Source: Jiella pacifica
Lineage (GTDB): Bacteria; Pseudomonadota; Alphaproteobacteria; Rhizobiales; Rhizobiaceae
Assembly: GCF_010500815.1 (NCBI RefSeq)
Contig: NZ_JAAAMG010000033.1
Coordinates: forward strand, 1-37,491
Direction: 5' to 3'
DNA length: 37,491 bases
Below, piece after piece: positions 8,261-16,891 of the stretch. How positions within the stretch are numbered: the first letter of the stretch is position 1; every line of letters starts with the position of its first letter. A model generated the notes under the pieces. The model was not told the DNA's origin. It saw only the letters and a program-made list of their open reading frames with translations, and did not search any database. A program made the translations under genes and the position numbers.

Positions 8261-8911
8261 TCAGCGCTGCACGGCGAGATCGACGGCGTCGACCGCCTGG
8301 CGGACGATGAGGATGTGGGCGCGCATGGCGCTCGCCGCGGCCTCGCCGTTCCCGGAGACGATCGCATCCACGATCCTTTCATGTTCGCGGTGCGACAGCT
8401 CCGGCCGCTGAAACGCCTCGAACTGGAGATTGCGGAATGGCGCCAGCCGGCGGCGGACGGCCAGCGCCGTCTCTTCCAGGAAGGCGTTGCCGGAGCCGGC
8501 ATAGATCGCCGCATGGAAGCGCTCGTTGTGGAGACGATAGCCGGCGACGTCGTTCGCCAGAGCCGCGCCCGCCCCGCTTGCGTGCAGGCTCTGCAGCGCC
8601 TGCAGGTCCTCGCCCGCCATGGCGGTGGCGCAAAGCCGGGCCGACAGCGCCTCGAGCTCGGCCATGACGACGAAGGTCTCGTCCAGCTGGCGCGGCGTCA
8701 GGCTGACGACGATCGCGCCGCGATGGGGGCGCGACAGGGCGAGGCCGTTGGTCTCCAGCTGCCGCAGCACCTCGCGGATCGGCGTCCGCGAGACGCCGTA
8801 TTCGGCCGCGAGCGAGGTCTCGTCGAGAGGATCGCCGGGCCTCAGAGTGCCGTGGACGATCCGGTCGGCGAGAGCCTCGCGGATCATGTCGACCTGGGTG
8901 CGCTTCTTCAC
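8261..8911 (-). CDS. GntR-family regulator, FadR/FCD subgroup
   Basis: 216-aa regulator. N-terminal winged helix with the GntR signature (residues about 5-70: PGDPLDETSLAAEYGVSRTPIREVLRQLETNGL), then an FCD ligand domain (about 75-205) with the conserved His-rich metal pocket (LHNERFHAAIYAGSGN, HREHERIVDAI). GTG start. It lies 28 bp downstream of the allophanate hydrolase stop on the same strand, so it is probably the last gene of that unit and a regulator of the nitrogen block. FCD-GntR proteins bind short palindromes; two ATTGCATGCAAT palindromes at the sigma-54 promoter (20163, 20264) are possible targets. This link is inference. Confidence 0.9.
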   Translation of the reverse strand: MKKRTQVDMIREALADRIVHGTLRPGDPLDETSLAAEYGVSRTPIREVLRQLETNGLALSRPHRGAIVVSLTPRQLDETFVVMAELEALSARLCATAMAGEDLQALQSLHASGAGAALANDVAGYRLHNERFHAAIYAGSGNAFLEETALAVRRRLAPFRNLQFEAFQRPELSHREHERIVDAIVSGNGEAAASAMRAHILIVRQAVDAVDLAVQR

Positions 8912-8939
8912 GCCATGCTCATCATATGCAACCGTGACG

Positions 8940-10787
8940 TCAGAGCGCAGTCTTGCGCGAAGCGAGGTAGTTTTTCCAGCCTTCGAACGCGGTTATCTCC
9001 CGGGCATCGGCGATCCCGACGGGCTCGCAGATGAAGCCGGCGAGGCTCGTGCCGTCGTCCAGCGTCAGTTTGCCGATGCCGAGCGGTGCCGGAATGCCGT
9101 CGACGAAAGTGGCAAAGCTGGAAGGGTCGAGGGACCAGACCTCGATGGCGATCCCCGGCCCGCCGAAGCCCGGCTCCCGGACCAGACCCGGCTTCGGCGG
9201 TACCGTGTCGAGGGCGTAGAGCCGATAGTCCGGCGCGGTCTTCCCAGCCCGTTCGAACCGGGCATCTCGATCGGTCAGCTCGTGATTGAGCGCCATGCCG
9301 GTCAGATGGGCGCCGACGACGGCGATCTCGATCCGCCCGCAGGACGCTGCGCTCCCCTGCGCCCCGTGCATCTGGTTGGAGATGTTTTGATTAGCCGGTT
9401 TATGGACTGCCGGCGGCGCGAACTGCCGGTCGATTCCCGCGCCGCAACGGGCGGCCTCGTGCAGCGCGGCCGCGAAGGGGCCGAGCGCCTCGTCGGTATC
9501 CCGCCTTGCCACCAGCTGCACGCCGAAGGGCAGGCGCTCGCCGGTGAAGCCGGCGGGGACTGCGATCGCCGCGCAGCCGAAGAAATTGGCGAAGTTGGTG
9601 AAACGACCGAAGCGCGCATTGAGGGCGATCGGATCGGCCAGCATCGCCTCGACCTTCTGGATGTCCGGTGAGGTCGGCAGCATCAGGCAGTCGACCTTCG
9701 CCCATTCGGCCTCGGCCTCCCGGCGCAGCGCCTCCAGCCGGTAGGCGCCGCGAAAGGCATCGGCGGCCGTCATCGTCCGCCCGCCCTCGATGATCTGGCG
9801 CACCGTCGGATCGAGGCTGTCCGGCCGTTCGTCGAGGAACGGCTCGATCGCGGCAAGCCGCTCGGCCACCCAGGGGCCTTCATAGAGCAGCGCCGCCGCC
9901 TCGCGGAACGGCCGGTAGTCGAAAGGAACGATCGTCGCTCCCAGCGCCCGCGCCCGCGCGATCGCCGCTTCGTAGAGCGCGTGATAGGCGCCGTTACCAT
10001 AAAACTCGCGCTCGTCCTCGCCCGGAACGCCGATCCGCAGCGTCTGCGGCAGGGCTTCGTCGGCAAAGCGGCGGGCATAGACGTCGGCCGGGTCGAACCC
10101 TTCCGCGATCCGCCGCGCCGCCATGCCGTCGGCGACGCTGGCGGCAAAGACGGTGACGACGTCGATCGACCGGCAGGCCGGCACGACGCCGGTGGTGGAC
10201 ACGCGGCCGGGCGAGGGCTTGATGCCGACGATGTTGTTGAAGGCCGCCGGCACCCGGCCCGAACCGGCGGTGTCGGTCCCTAAGGAAAACGCCGCGACAC
10301 CAGCCGCGACGACCACCGCCGAGCCGGAGCTCGAGCCGCCCGACACGTAGGACGCATCGAAGACGCAACGCGGCGCGCCATAGGGCGAGCGCGTGCCGTT
10401 GAGGCCGGTGGCGAACTGGTCGAGATTGGTCTTGCCGATCAGGATGGCGCCCGCCTCGCGCAGGCGCTTCACGACGGTGGCGTCGGCCGTGGGTTCATGG
10501 GCGTAGTCTGGGCAGCCGGCGGTGGTGGGAAGGCCTTCGACGTCGATATTGTCCTTTACCGCGAAGGGCAGGCCCCACAGGGGAAGGCCGTTCGGCTCGG
10601 GAGCGCGGGCGAGCAGCGCCGCGGCGTCGGCGAGGATGTCGGCCCGCGAGCGCTTGGCGATGAAGGCGGCGGGATCGGCGGTTTCCATGCGGTCCGCGAC
10701 GGCGGTCATCACCTCGGCAGGCGTGGTGCCGGCGGCATAGAGGGCGCGCAGGGCGGCGAAATCGAGAATGGTCGGCAGGTCGGTCAT
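8940..10787 (-). CDS. atzF: Allophanate hydrolase (AtzF type)
   Basis: 615-aa cytoplasmic amidase that would split allophanate into ammonia and CO2, the last step of cyanuric acid/biuret use. Amidase-signature domain at about 1-450 with the Ser-cisSer-Lys triad in correct spacing: Lys78 (AVKDN), Ser152 (GGSSSGS) and Ser176 (TDTAGSGRVP), the same 74 and 24 intervals as in AtzF. The C-terminal domain (about 480-600) matches the AtzF accessory domain (EIAVVGAHLTGMALNHEL, YRLYALDTVPPKPGLVR). Start chosen at ATG 10787 behind GGGGAGGGGAG. It is separated from the upstream cupin by 228 bp that hold two palindromic repeats, so it may have its own promoter. No biotin/urea carboxylase is present, as expected for the AtzF route. 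Confidence 0.94.
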   Translation of the reverse strand: MTDLPTILDFAALRALYAAGTTPAEVMTAVADRMETADPAAFIAKRSRADILADAAALLARAPEPNGLPLWGLPFAVKDNIDVEGLPTTAGCPDYAHEPTADATVVKRLREAGAILIGKTNLDQFATGLNGTRSPYGAPRCVFDASYVSGGSSSGSAVVVAAGVAAFSLGTDTAGSGRVPAAFNNIVGIKPSPGRVSTTGVVPACRSIDVVTVFAASVADGMAARRIAEGFDPADVYARRFADEALPQTLRIGVPGEDEREFYGNGAYHALYEAAIARARALGATIVPFDYRPFREAAALLYEGPWVAERLAAIEPFLDERPDSLDPTVRQIIEGGRTMTAADAFRGAYRLEALRREAEAEWAKVDCLMLPTSPDIQKVEAMLADPIALNARFGRFTNFANFFGCAAIAVPAGFTGERLPFGVQLVARRDTDEALGPFAAALHEAARCGAGIDRQFAPPAVHKPANQNISNQMHGAQGSAASCGRIEIAVVGAHLTGMALNHELTDRDARFERAGKTAPDYRLYALDTVPPKPGLVREPGFGGPGIAIEVWSLDPSSFATFVDGIPAPLGIGKLTLDDGTSLAGFICEPVGIADAREITAFEGWKNYLASRKTAL

Positions 10788-10840
10788 GTCTCCCCTCCCC
10801 GGGGGTATGGCTTTGTCATTGTCTGTTCTGCATCGGCGCG

Positions 10841-10898
10841 CCCTCACCCTTCGAGGCTCGACGACGCTTGCGCGCCGGCGAGCACATCAGGATGAGGG
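10841..10898. repeat. REP-like palindromic repeat 1
   Basis: CCCTCACCCTTCGAGGCTCG is paired, after an 18-base centre, with CGAGCACATCAGGATGAGGG to form a long imperfect hairpin. This type of extragenic palindrome is common between genes in rhizobia and relatives. It may end or stabilise transcripts between the cupin and atzF. Confidence 0.7.
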
Positions 10899-10936
10899 CG
10901 GTCGCGTTTCCGGCGGTGTTTGCAGGCCGATGCGAA

Positions 10937-10992
10937 CCTTCATCCTGAGGTGCGAGGTCGCCGAAGGCGGGCGAGCCTCGAAAGGGCGAGGG
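10937..10992. repeat. REP-like palindromic repeat 2
   Basis: A second element of the same family (CCTTCATCCTGAGGTGCGAG ... GCGAGCCTCGAAAGGGCGAG), in opposite orientation to the copy at 10841. The paired inverted arrangement is typical of REP doublets (BIME-like). Confidence 0.7.
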
Positions 10993-11015
10993 TTCCGGCA
11001 CGATGCCCGTCCTCG

Positions 11016-11357
11016 TCATCCATCTCCCAATATCCGCACCGGCGCCGCCCAGGAGATCAGCACCAGGCAGCCCTCGGCAGACCAGACGCGATGGCGACTG
11101 CCCGGCTGGTTCAATACCAGATCTCCCGCCCGATAGGTGCCGTCGTCGTCGGATTGCGAGCCGGAGAGGACGAGGATGGTCTCGAGCCCGGTGTGCTCGT
11201 GCATCGGCACCGAAGCGCCGGGAGCGTAGCGCAGCAGCGCAGTCTCGCCTTTGTCGCCCTGCCCCGAAAGCCGGGCGATCTCGACGCCGTCGCGGAACGG
11301 CTCGAAGGTGACGGCGGCAAGGTCGAGCTCAAGGAAGCTAGAGAACACCGCCGGCAT
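11016..11357 (-). CDS. Small ChrR-like cupin protein
   Basis: 113-aa single cupin domain like the ChrR C-terminal cupin: MHEHTGLETILVLSGSQSDDDGTYRAGDLVLNQPGSRHRV shows His, His, Glu and a late His able to bind a metal. No zinc-finger anti-sigma part is present, so it is not a full ChrR. Its ATG overlaps the stop of the upstream hydrolase by one base (TGATG), so it is translationally coupled to the catabolic operon. It could be an accessory enzyme acting on a pathway intermediate or a small sensor; there is no direct evidence for either. Confidence 0.82.
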   Translation of the reverse strand: MPAVFSSFLELDLAAVTFEPFRDGVEIARLSGQGDKGETALLRYAPGASVPMHEHTGLETILVLSGSQSDDDGTYRAGDLVLNQPGSRHRVWSAEGCLVLISWAAPVRILGDG

Positions 11358-12148
11358 CAGAGACCCGCCCCGAGACCGATGGGTGCCGGCGAGACGGGCT
11401 CTGCAGTGCGGCTGCTTCCTTCTGGCGCCGAATTCGCGAATGCGGGGTCGCCGGCATCACCGGAGCCCGCCGCCGCGCCTTCTCCCGCAGCCAACCCCGC
11501 GACGATCGCCGCCACCGGCGCCGCCCAGCCGACGATCGCCCCCTGCGCCACGATCATGTCGATCGCCGCCTGCTTGAACTTGGCGAAATAGCTTTCCGTC
11601 GCGTCCTCGGCGATCAGGCATTCGAAGCCGCGGTCATTGGCCTCGCGCATCGTCGTCTGGACGCAGACCTCCGTGGTCACGCCGGCGAAGACCAGCTGCG
11701 TGACGCCCAGCGCTGCGAGATGGGCCGAGAGGGCCGTGGCGTAAAATGCCCCCTTCCCCGGCTTGTCGATCACCAGTTCCCCGGCGATCGGGAAGAGTTC
11801 CGGCACGATCTCCGCCCCCGGCTCGCCGGCGATCAGGATGCGGCCCATCGGCCCGGCATCGCCGATCCTCGATCCCGGCGCGCCGCGCGAAAGCTTGGCC
11901 GGCGGGCAGTCGGAGAGATCCGGCCGGTGACATTCGCGGGTGTGAATCACCGGGCGGCCCGCCGCGCGAAACCCTTCGATCAGCCGCGCCGTCCCCGGCA
12001 CGATCGCCTGGAGGCGGGCGACGTCGTTGCCGAGGCTTTCGCCGAAGCCGCCGGGCTCCAGGAAGTCGCGCTGCATGTCGATGACGATCAGCGCTACCCG
12101 GGCGGGATCGAGCTTGAAGTCGAACGGCCTTGCCGCAACCGTCACCAT
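11357..12148 (-). CDS. Isochorismatase-family cysteine hydrolase, candidate triuret hydrolase
   Basis: 263-aa amidohydrolase of the isochorismatase-like fold. The catalytic triad is in place: Asp24 (VIDMQRDF), Lys129 ([10 protein letters not shown]) and Cys162 (TTEVCVQTT), with spacing as in BiuH. It is clearly related to, but distinct from, the BiuH gene of this operon, including a different substrate-lid region ([18 protein letters not shown]) and a C-terminal Ala/Pro-rich extension after about residue 215. A second such enzyme beside BiuH fits triuret hydrolase (TrtA), which releases ammonia from triuret to give carboxybiuret, but ureidoacrylate or biuret hydrolysis is also possible. It is flanked by one-base TGATG overlaps on both sides. 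The start is ATG 12148. Confidence 0.85.
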   Translation of the reverse strand: MVTVAARPFDFKLDPARVALIVIDMQRDFLEPGGFGESLGNDVARLQAIVPGTARLIEGFRAAGRPVIHTRECHRPDLSDCPPAKLSRGAPGSRIGDAGPMGRILIAGEPGAEIVPELFPIAGELVIDKPGKGAFYATALSAHLAALGVTQLVFAGVTTEVCVQTTMREANDRGFECLIAEDATESYFAKFKQAAIDMIVAQGAIVGWAAPVAAIVAGLAAGEGAAAGSGDAGDPAFANSAPEGSSRTAEPVSPAPIGLGAGL

Positions 12149-13749
12149 CAGTGAAGCCCTTCTGTTCCGGCGGCCGAATGGCCGGCCATGTGGGCGCCGA
12201 TCTGCCGCGTGTCGGCCTTTTCGCCGCCCTCGCATTCGAAGACGATGCGGCCCTCGAACATCACGGCGATGCGGTCCGACAGGGCAACGACCTCGTCGAG
12301 GTCCTCGGAGACGAGAAGGACGGCCGCGCCATCGTTGCGGGCTTTCAGGATCTGCGCCCGGATGTCGGCGACGGCGCCGAAATCGAGCCCGAAACAAGGA
12401 TTGGCGGCGACCAGCAGGTCGGTCTCGCCGGAGAGTTCGCGGGCAAGCACCGCGCGCTGGACGTTGCCGCCGGAGAGGGTCTCGATTCTTGCCGAGGGCG
12501 ACTGCGTCTTGACCGAATAGGCGGCGATCAGCCGCTCGGCATCGCGGCGCATGCCGCCCTTGTCGAGCAGCCGGCGCGGCTTGCCGTCCGGGGCCCTGTC
12601 GAAGGCGCGGAAGGCGAGGTTTTCGGCGACGCTCATCTTCCCGACGCAGGCGTTGCGCAGCGGCTCTTCCGGCAGGCAGCGCACCTTCATCGCCTGGGCC
12701 GCGGCGCGGCTGGCGTCATAGGTCTTGCCCTTGACGCGGATCTCGCCGGCGTCGGGGCGCGCCTGGCCGGAGATCAGCTCGACCAGCCGGGTCTGGCCGT
12801 TGCCGGAAATGCCGGCGATGCCGACGATCTCGCCGGCTCGCACATCCAGCTGCTCGATCGCAACGGAGCCCCGCGTCCCGGCATCGCCGGAGACGAGATT
12901 GCGGGCGGAAAGCACCGGTTCGGTCTCTCCGGCATGAGCCACACGGTCCGGCACGGCGGCAAGCTCCCGCTCGCCGATCATCATTTCCGCCATGTCGGCG
13001 GTGGAAAGCTCGGCGACCTTGCCGGCCCCGACCTTGGCGCCCTTTCGCAGAACCGTGACGCGGTCGCAGAAGGCCGTCACCTCGGCGAATTTGTGGGTGA
13101 TCAGCAGCACCGACATGCCGCTCTCGGATGCCAGGGCGCGAAGGAATCCGAGCACCTCGCGCGCCTCGTCCGGCGTCAGCACCGAGGTCGGCTCGTCGAG
13201 GACGAGGACGCGGGAGCCGAGATAAAGCTGTTTCAGGATCTCGGTCTTCTGGCGCTCGCCGGAGGACAGCCGGTCGACCTTGGTGTCGAGCGGCACCTTC
13301 AGCGGCATCGTCTCGAGAAACTGCGACAGCGCCCTGCGCTCGGACTTCCAGTCGATGACGCCAGGCACCTCGGTGCGCGACATCACGAGGTTTTCGAGCA
13401 CCGTCATCGACGGTACCAGGGTGAAATGCTGGTAGACCATGCCGATACCCAGGCGCCGGGCGTCGCGCGGGCTGGCGATCGTCTGCTCGCGGCCATCGAG
13501 GATCACCGACCCGTCGTCCGGATGGTAATAGCCGAGCATGCATTTGACGAGGGTCGACTTGCCGGCGCCGTTTTCGCCGAGGAGGGCGTGGAACTCGCCG
13601 GCGTGAAGCTCGATCGAGACGGCGTCGAGGGCGGTGAAGGCACCGAAGCGCTTGGTCAGGCCGATGGCTTCGAGCAGCGGGCGCACGCCGCGCCGCTCGG
13701 CGGCGGGGCCCGGCTCTGCGACGTCCTCGACAATGGCGACGGCTGACAT
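12148..13749 (-). CDS. BMP-type ABC transporter ATP-binding protein
   Basis: 533-aa tandem ATPase of an importer. The first nucleotide-binding half (about 25-265) has a canonical Walker A (GENGAGKST, 58-66), signature LSSGERQ and Walker [11 protein letters not shown]. The second half (about 280-520) has a degenerate Walker A (GISGNGQT), signature LSGGNVQ and AANPCFGLD, exactly the pattern of nucleoside/BMP (YufO/RfuB-like) systems. The ATG at 13749 overlaps the AtzD stop by one base, and its stop overlaps the next ATG by one base. The ATPase sits between enzyme genes, away from its permeases, but in the same transcription unit. It powers uptake of the cluster's substrate. Confidence 0.92.
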   Translation of the reverse strand: MSAVAIVEDVAEPGPAAERRGVRPLLEAIGLTKRFGAFTALDAVSIELHAGEFHALLGENGAGKSTLVKCMLGYYHPDDGSVILDGREQTIASPRDARRLGIGMVYQHFTLVPSMTVLENLVMSRTEVPGVIDWKSERRALSQFLETMPLKVPLDTKVDRLSSGERQKTEILKQLYLGSRVLVLDEPTSVLTPDEAREVLGFLRALASESGMSVLLITHKFAEVTAFCDRVTVLRKGAKVGAGKVAELSTADMAEMMIGERELAAVPDRVAHAGETEPVLSARNLVSGDAGTRGSVAIEQLDVRAGEIVGIAGISGNGQTRLVELISGQARPDAGEIRVKGKTYDASRAAAQAMKVRCLPEEPLRNACVGKMSVAENLAFRAFDRAPDGKPRRLLDKGGMRRDAERLIAAYSVKTQSPSARIETLSGGNVQRAVLARELSGETDLLVAANPCFGLDFGAVADIRAQILKARNDGAAVLLVSEDLDEVVALSDRIAVMFEGRIVFECEGGEKADTRQIGAHMAGHSAAGTEGLH

Positions 13750-14858
13750 CAGCTTACTCCCTTGGCGCGGGCGGCGATGGCGGCGACGGGGCCGCCGCCG
13801 TCCGGCCCCTGATGCTCGGCGCCGCCGGAGACGAAGAGCTCCGTCAGGCCGGTGAGCCCCGCCAGCGCGCCTCCGGTGAAGGCACGGGCGTGGCGGGTGG
13901 CGGCGATGTCGCTGTCGTCGAGCATGGTGTGGCGGGCCCCGCGCAGCCGCCCGGTCGAGCCGGACTCCGCCTTGGCGAGGAGGGCGACGAGGCGCTGGCG
14001 CTCGTCCGGCGAAAGCTGGCCCGCGGCGGCAAAGCCGAGCCGCGTCAGGGCCTCGCGCACGGGCTCGACGTCGATGCCGTCGGCCATCACCGCGTGGTCG
14101 ATGGCGAGCGGCCCGCACCATGCCTTGCTCATGCCGAGGACGACGATCTCGTGGTTGGCGAGTTCGACCCCCGCCGAGGCGCTGGCCCGGCCGGACGAGA
14201 GCGCGACATCCGTGCCGATCGCCGCGTCGTTCATCGCATGGGCCTCGATCTCGCCCAGCGCCAGGGCGACGCCGAGGGCCGAGGCGCCGCGGGAAAACCC
14301 CATGGATTTCAACGTGTCTCGCGTTGCCGTCGCCTCGCCCCGCGCCTCGGCGGCGGCGATGCGTTCGGCGGTGAGAAGCGGGCATTTGATCTGGACGAAG
14401 TGAACGTCGGCCGGATCCTCGATGCCGGCCCGGTGCATCGCCTTGGCGACGCCCTCGGCCACCAGCCAGACCTGCCCCATGCGGCCGAGATGTTCCGGCG
14501 CGAGATCGCCGGTATGGGCGACGCCGATGGCAAGGGCCGGACCCTCGCTGGCTTCATCCGCGACGTCGCGGCACTCGAGCACGAGAATATGCGGCGAGAG
14601 CGCGCCCTCGGTGCCGCCGGACATCACCATGGCGATGCCCGCCACCGCCTCGCCGGGCAGATGCTTCGCAAGGCAGGCCGTCAGCGCCGAGACCGCGAAG
14701 GCCCGGGTGAAATCGTTGACGCAGCCATTGCCCTCGGTCTTGCCGAGAATGGCGACGATCCCGGCCGGATCGATCCGCCCGGCGGCGATCGCCTCTTCCA
14801 GGCCGGAGACGTCGTCCGGCGCGGCGGTGGCGATCCGGTGGACCAGCGCCCGCCGCAT
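13749..14858 (-). CDS. atzD: Cyanuric acid amidohydrolase/barbiturase family ring-opening hydrolase
   Basis: 369-aa protein of the three-fold AtzD/TrzD/barbiturase ('toblerone') family, full length. The three Ser-Lys sets are present: Lys40 (GKTEGNG), Ser80 (VMSGGTEG), Lys158 (QIKCPLLT), Ser221/222 (ALSSGRAS), Lys296 and Ser344 (VSGGAEHQGPDGGG). It would open cyanuric acid to carboxybiuret, which loses CO2 to give biuret, the substrate of the adjacent BiuH. The barbiturase activity of the same family cannot be excluded from motifs alone, but BiuH and AtzF as neighbours strongly favour cyanuric acid. It is joined to biuH and to the ABC ATPase by one-base TGATG overlaps. No AtzE/AtzG carboxybiuret amidase is present. 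Confidence 0.9.
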   Translation of the reverse strand: MRRALVHRIATAAPDDVSGLEEAIAAGRIDPAGIVAILGKTEGNGCVNDFTRAFAVSALTACLAKHLPGEAVAGIAMVMSGGTEGALSPHILVLECRDVADEASEGPALAIGVAHTGDLAPEHLGRMGQVWLVAEGVAKAMHRAGIEDPADVHFVQIKCPLLTAERIAAAEARGEATATRDTLKSMGFSRGASALGVALALGEIEAHAMNDAAIGTDVALSSGRASASAGVELANHEIVVLGMSKAWCGPLAIDHAVMADGIDVEPVREALTRLGFAAAGQLSPDERQRLVALLAKAESGSTGRLRGARHTMLDDSDIAATRHARAFTGGALAGLTGLTELFVSGGAEHQGPDGGGPVAAIAARAKGVS

Positions 14859-15583
14859 CAGGAAATCGCCGCAATGAAGGCGTCGCTGGTGGCGACGGCG
14901 CCGAAGACCCCGCCCTGCATCTTCACCATGTCGAGCGCCGCGAGGTGGTTTTCGAGCTTGGTCGCCCCTGTGCAGTCGGAGAGGATGAGGCACTCGTAGC
15001 CGCGATCGTTGGCGTCGCGCATCGTGGTGTGGACGCAGACGTCCGTGGTGACGCCGGTGAGGACGATGTTGCGAATGCCCCTGGTCTGGAGCACGAGATC
15101 GAAGTCGGTTGCGAGGAACGAGCCCTTGCCCGGCTTGTCGATGATCGGCTCGCCGGCGATGGGCGAAAGCTCCGGAATGATTTCCCAACCCGGCTCGCCG
15201 CGCACCAGAATGCGCCCGCACGGCCCCTGATCGCCGATCCCGGCGCCGATCCTTTGCGAGCGCCAGCGCTTGTTGGCCGGGAGGTCGGAAAGGTCCGGCT
15301 TGTGGCCCTCGCGGGTGTGAATGACGGTGAAGTCCTTTTCGCGGGCAACTTCGAGAAGCCTGGCGATGGGTTCGATCGGGGCCCGGGTGAGCGAGATGTC
15401 GTAGCCCATGGAATCGACATAGCCGCCGGGAGCGCAGAAATCGACCTGCATGTCGATGACGACGATGGCGGTGTTCTGGGGCGTGAGATTGCCGTCGAAG
15501 GGCCAGGGATAGGGTTCGGAGGCGACTGTGCGGCCGCCGGGGACGAAGGCGGCGTCGATGCGCTCGTCTAGGTTGGTGGTCAT
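14858..15583 (-). CDS. biuH: Biuret amidohydrolase
   Basis: 241-aa isochorismatase-fold cysteine hydrolase that cleaves biuret to allophanate and ammonia. Catalytic triad Asp44 (VIDMQVDFC), Lys150 (IIDKPGKGSF) and Cys183 (TTDVCVHTT); the 106 and 33 residue intervals equal those of rhizobial BiuH. Long stretches such as LPANKRWRSQRIGAGIGD and the motif PGWEIIPEL are as remembered from Rhizobium leguminosarum BiuH. ATG at 15583 with AAGGAG upstream. It is the first gene of the tightly coupled biuH-atzD-ABC-hydrolase-cupin unit and lies 274 bp after the formamidase, a gap filled by a long inverted repeat. Confidence 0.94.
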   Translation of the reverse strand: MTTNLDERIDAAFVPGGRTVASEPYPWPFDGNLTPQNTAIVVIDMQVDFCAPGGYVDSMGYDISLTRAPIEPIARLLEVAREKDFTVIHTREGHKPDLSDLPANKRWRSQRIGAGIGDQGPCGRILVRGEPGWEIIPELSPIAGEPIIDKPGKGSFLATDFDLVLQTRGIRNIVLTGVTTDVCVHTTMRDANDRGYECLILSDCTGATKLENHLAALDMVKMQGGVFGAVATSDAFIAAIS

Positions 15584-15644
15584 CGGCGGGCTCCTTGTCG
15601 GGGATGTGTGGGCGGCTCGATGGTCAGGCGCCGCGCGGCGGTAC

Positions 15645-15816
15645 CCCCCTCTGCCTGCCGGCATCTCCCCCACAAGGGCGGAGATCGGAGGCTTCGCCGG
15701 TCGCCTGCTATCCTGAAGCGTTTGCGCAGGCCCCGGTCTTCGCGGTTGGCGGGCGACATCCGAGCAGGGTCGATCTCCCCCCTTGTGGGGGAGATGTCCG
15801 GCAGGACAGAGGGGGG
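15645..15816. repeat. Long inverted repeat (rhizobial RIME-like element)
   Basis: Two near-identical arms of about 44 bases, 15645-15687 and 15771-15816, are inverted around an 84-base centre. Each contains CATCTCCCCCACAAGG or its complement and the CTCTG...CTGCCGG motif, a dispersed intergenic repeat common in rhizobia. It fills the amiF-biuH gap and can fold into a strong stem in RNA. Confidence 0.8.
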
Positions 15817-15857
15817 TGCTCCAGCCGGACCGCTCGAAGAAAGGGCCTCGGAAAACA

Positions 15858-16874
15858 TCACTCCGCCGCGTCCTCGTAGCGCTCCCCGAACATCCGCGTC
15901 GGCGCCGGAAAACCGCACGAGGTGCCGTCCGTCACCTTGACCTCGTTCTCCCACGGCACCCGGTATTTCCCCGCCACCATGTCGTGCATGAAGGTATAGG
16001 GGCAGTCCTGCGCGCCGCCCTTCACGGCGACATAGCCGCGGTGGCCGAGCTGGTAGATGTTGTTTTCCACGCCCCAGCCGGCGCGGGCCTCGCGCACCAG
16101 ATCGGGGCGCACCTCCGCGGTGATGATCTCGTCGGGCCGCCCGGTGGTGCCATGGGCAATCACCGTCCCGTCGAAGTCGACGATCATCCCCTCCCCCATA
16201 GAATCGAACGACCCGTCCGAGCCGCACATGCAGACGTTTGCGGTGATCATCAGGTTTTGGAAGGAATTGGCCTGGTTGGTGAAGCGCCAGGACTGGCGGA
16301 TCGGCGCGGTGTAGCCTGCCGTGCGCAGCATGATCTCGGCGCCCTTGTAGGCGCATTCGCGGGCCATTTCGGGGAACATGCCGTCGTGGCAGATGATCAG
16401 CGCCAGCTTGCAGCCATTCGGCCCGTCGATCACCGGAATGCCCTTGTCGCCGGGCTCCCACGGCTCGACCGGCACCCAGGGGTGGAGCTTGCGATAGTTG
16501 AGGACGATCTCGCCGGCGTCGTCGATGACGAGGCCGGTGTTGTAGGGCATGCCGCCGGGGTTCAGCTCCATGATCGAGAAGCAGCCCCAGATCCTGTTGT
16601 CGACGCAGGCTTGTCTGAACGCCGCGACTTCCGGCCCGTCGACCCGGCACATGATCTCCGGGTTGATGTCCATCGACAGGCCGTGCAGCGCATATTCCGG
16701 GAAGACGACGAGATCCATCGTGCCGAGATTGCGGCGGGCCTTACCGACCATGGCGACGATCTTGTCCGTCTGCGCCTTCAGGTCCGCTTTTGTGACGACG
16801 TTCGGCAGCTGCAGCTGGACGCAGCCGATGACGACGCCGTTTTCCGATTTGTTGAGACCGCCGAGACCGTTCAT
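15858..16874 (-). CDS. amiF: Formamidase (AmiF, nitrilase superfamily)
   Basis: 338-aa amidase that would hydrolyse formamide to formate and ammonia. The nitrilase triad is seen as Glu60 (VVFPEYALHGL), Lys129 (NYRKLHPW) and Cys162 (ALIICHDGM). The stretches EPWEPGDKGIPV, PEMARECAYKG and the end pattern WGVENNIYQLGHRGYVA are those of Helicobacter-type formamidase rather than aliphatic amidase AmiE. ATG 16874 follows AAGGAG; the frame is open upstream into the permease gene, but without a matching protein. It lies 17 bp after the permease stop, inside the transporter unit. It adds a further ammonia-releasing enzyme, so the whole unit is for nitrogen scavenging. Confidence 0.93.
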   Translation of the reverse strand: MNGLGGLNKSENGVVIGCVQLQLPNVVTKADLKAQTDKIVAMVGKARRNLGTMDLVVFPEYALHGLSMDINPEIMCRVDGPEVAAFRQACVDNRIWGCFSIMELNPGGMPYNTGLVIDDAGEIVLNYRKLHPWVPVEPWEPGDKGIPVIDGPNGCKLALIICHDGMFPEMARECAYKGAEIMLRTAGYTAPIRQSWRFTNQANSFQNLMITANVCMCGSDGSFDSMGEGMIVDFDGTVIAHGTTGRPDEIITAEVRPDLVREARAGWGVENNIYQLGHRGYVAVKGGAQDCPYTFMHDMVAGKYRVPWENEVKVTDGTSCGFPAPTRMFGERYEDAAE

Positions 16875-16891
16875 GGCTTGGCTCCTTGGGT

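Noticed and set aside
12130-13746. A 538-codon plus-strand frame opposite the ABC ATPase
   Set aside because: Exact mirror of a conserved gene, with no recognisable family.
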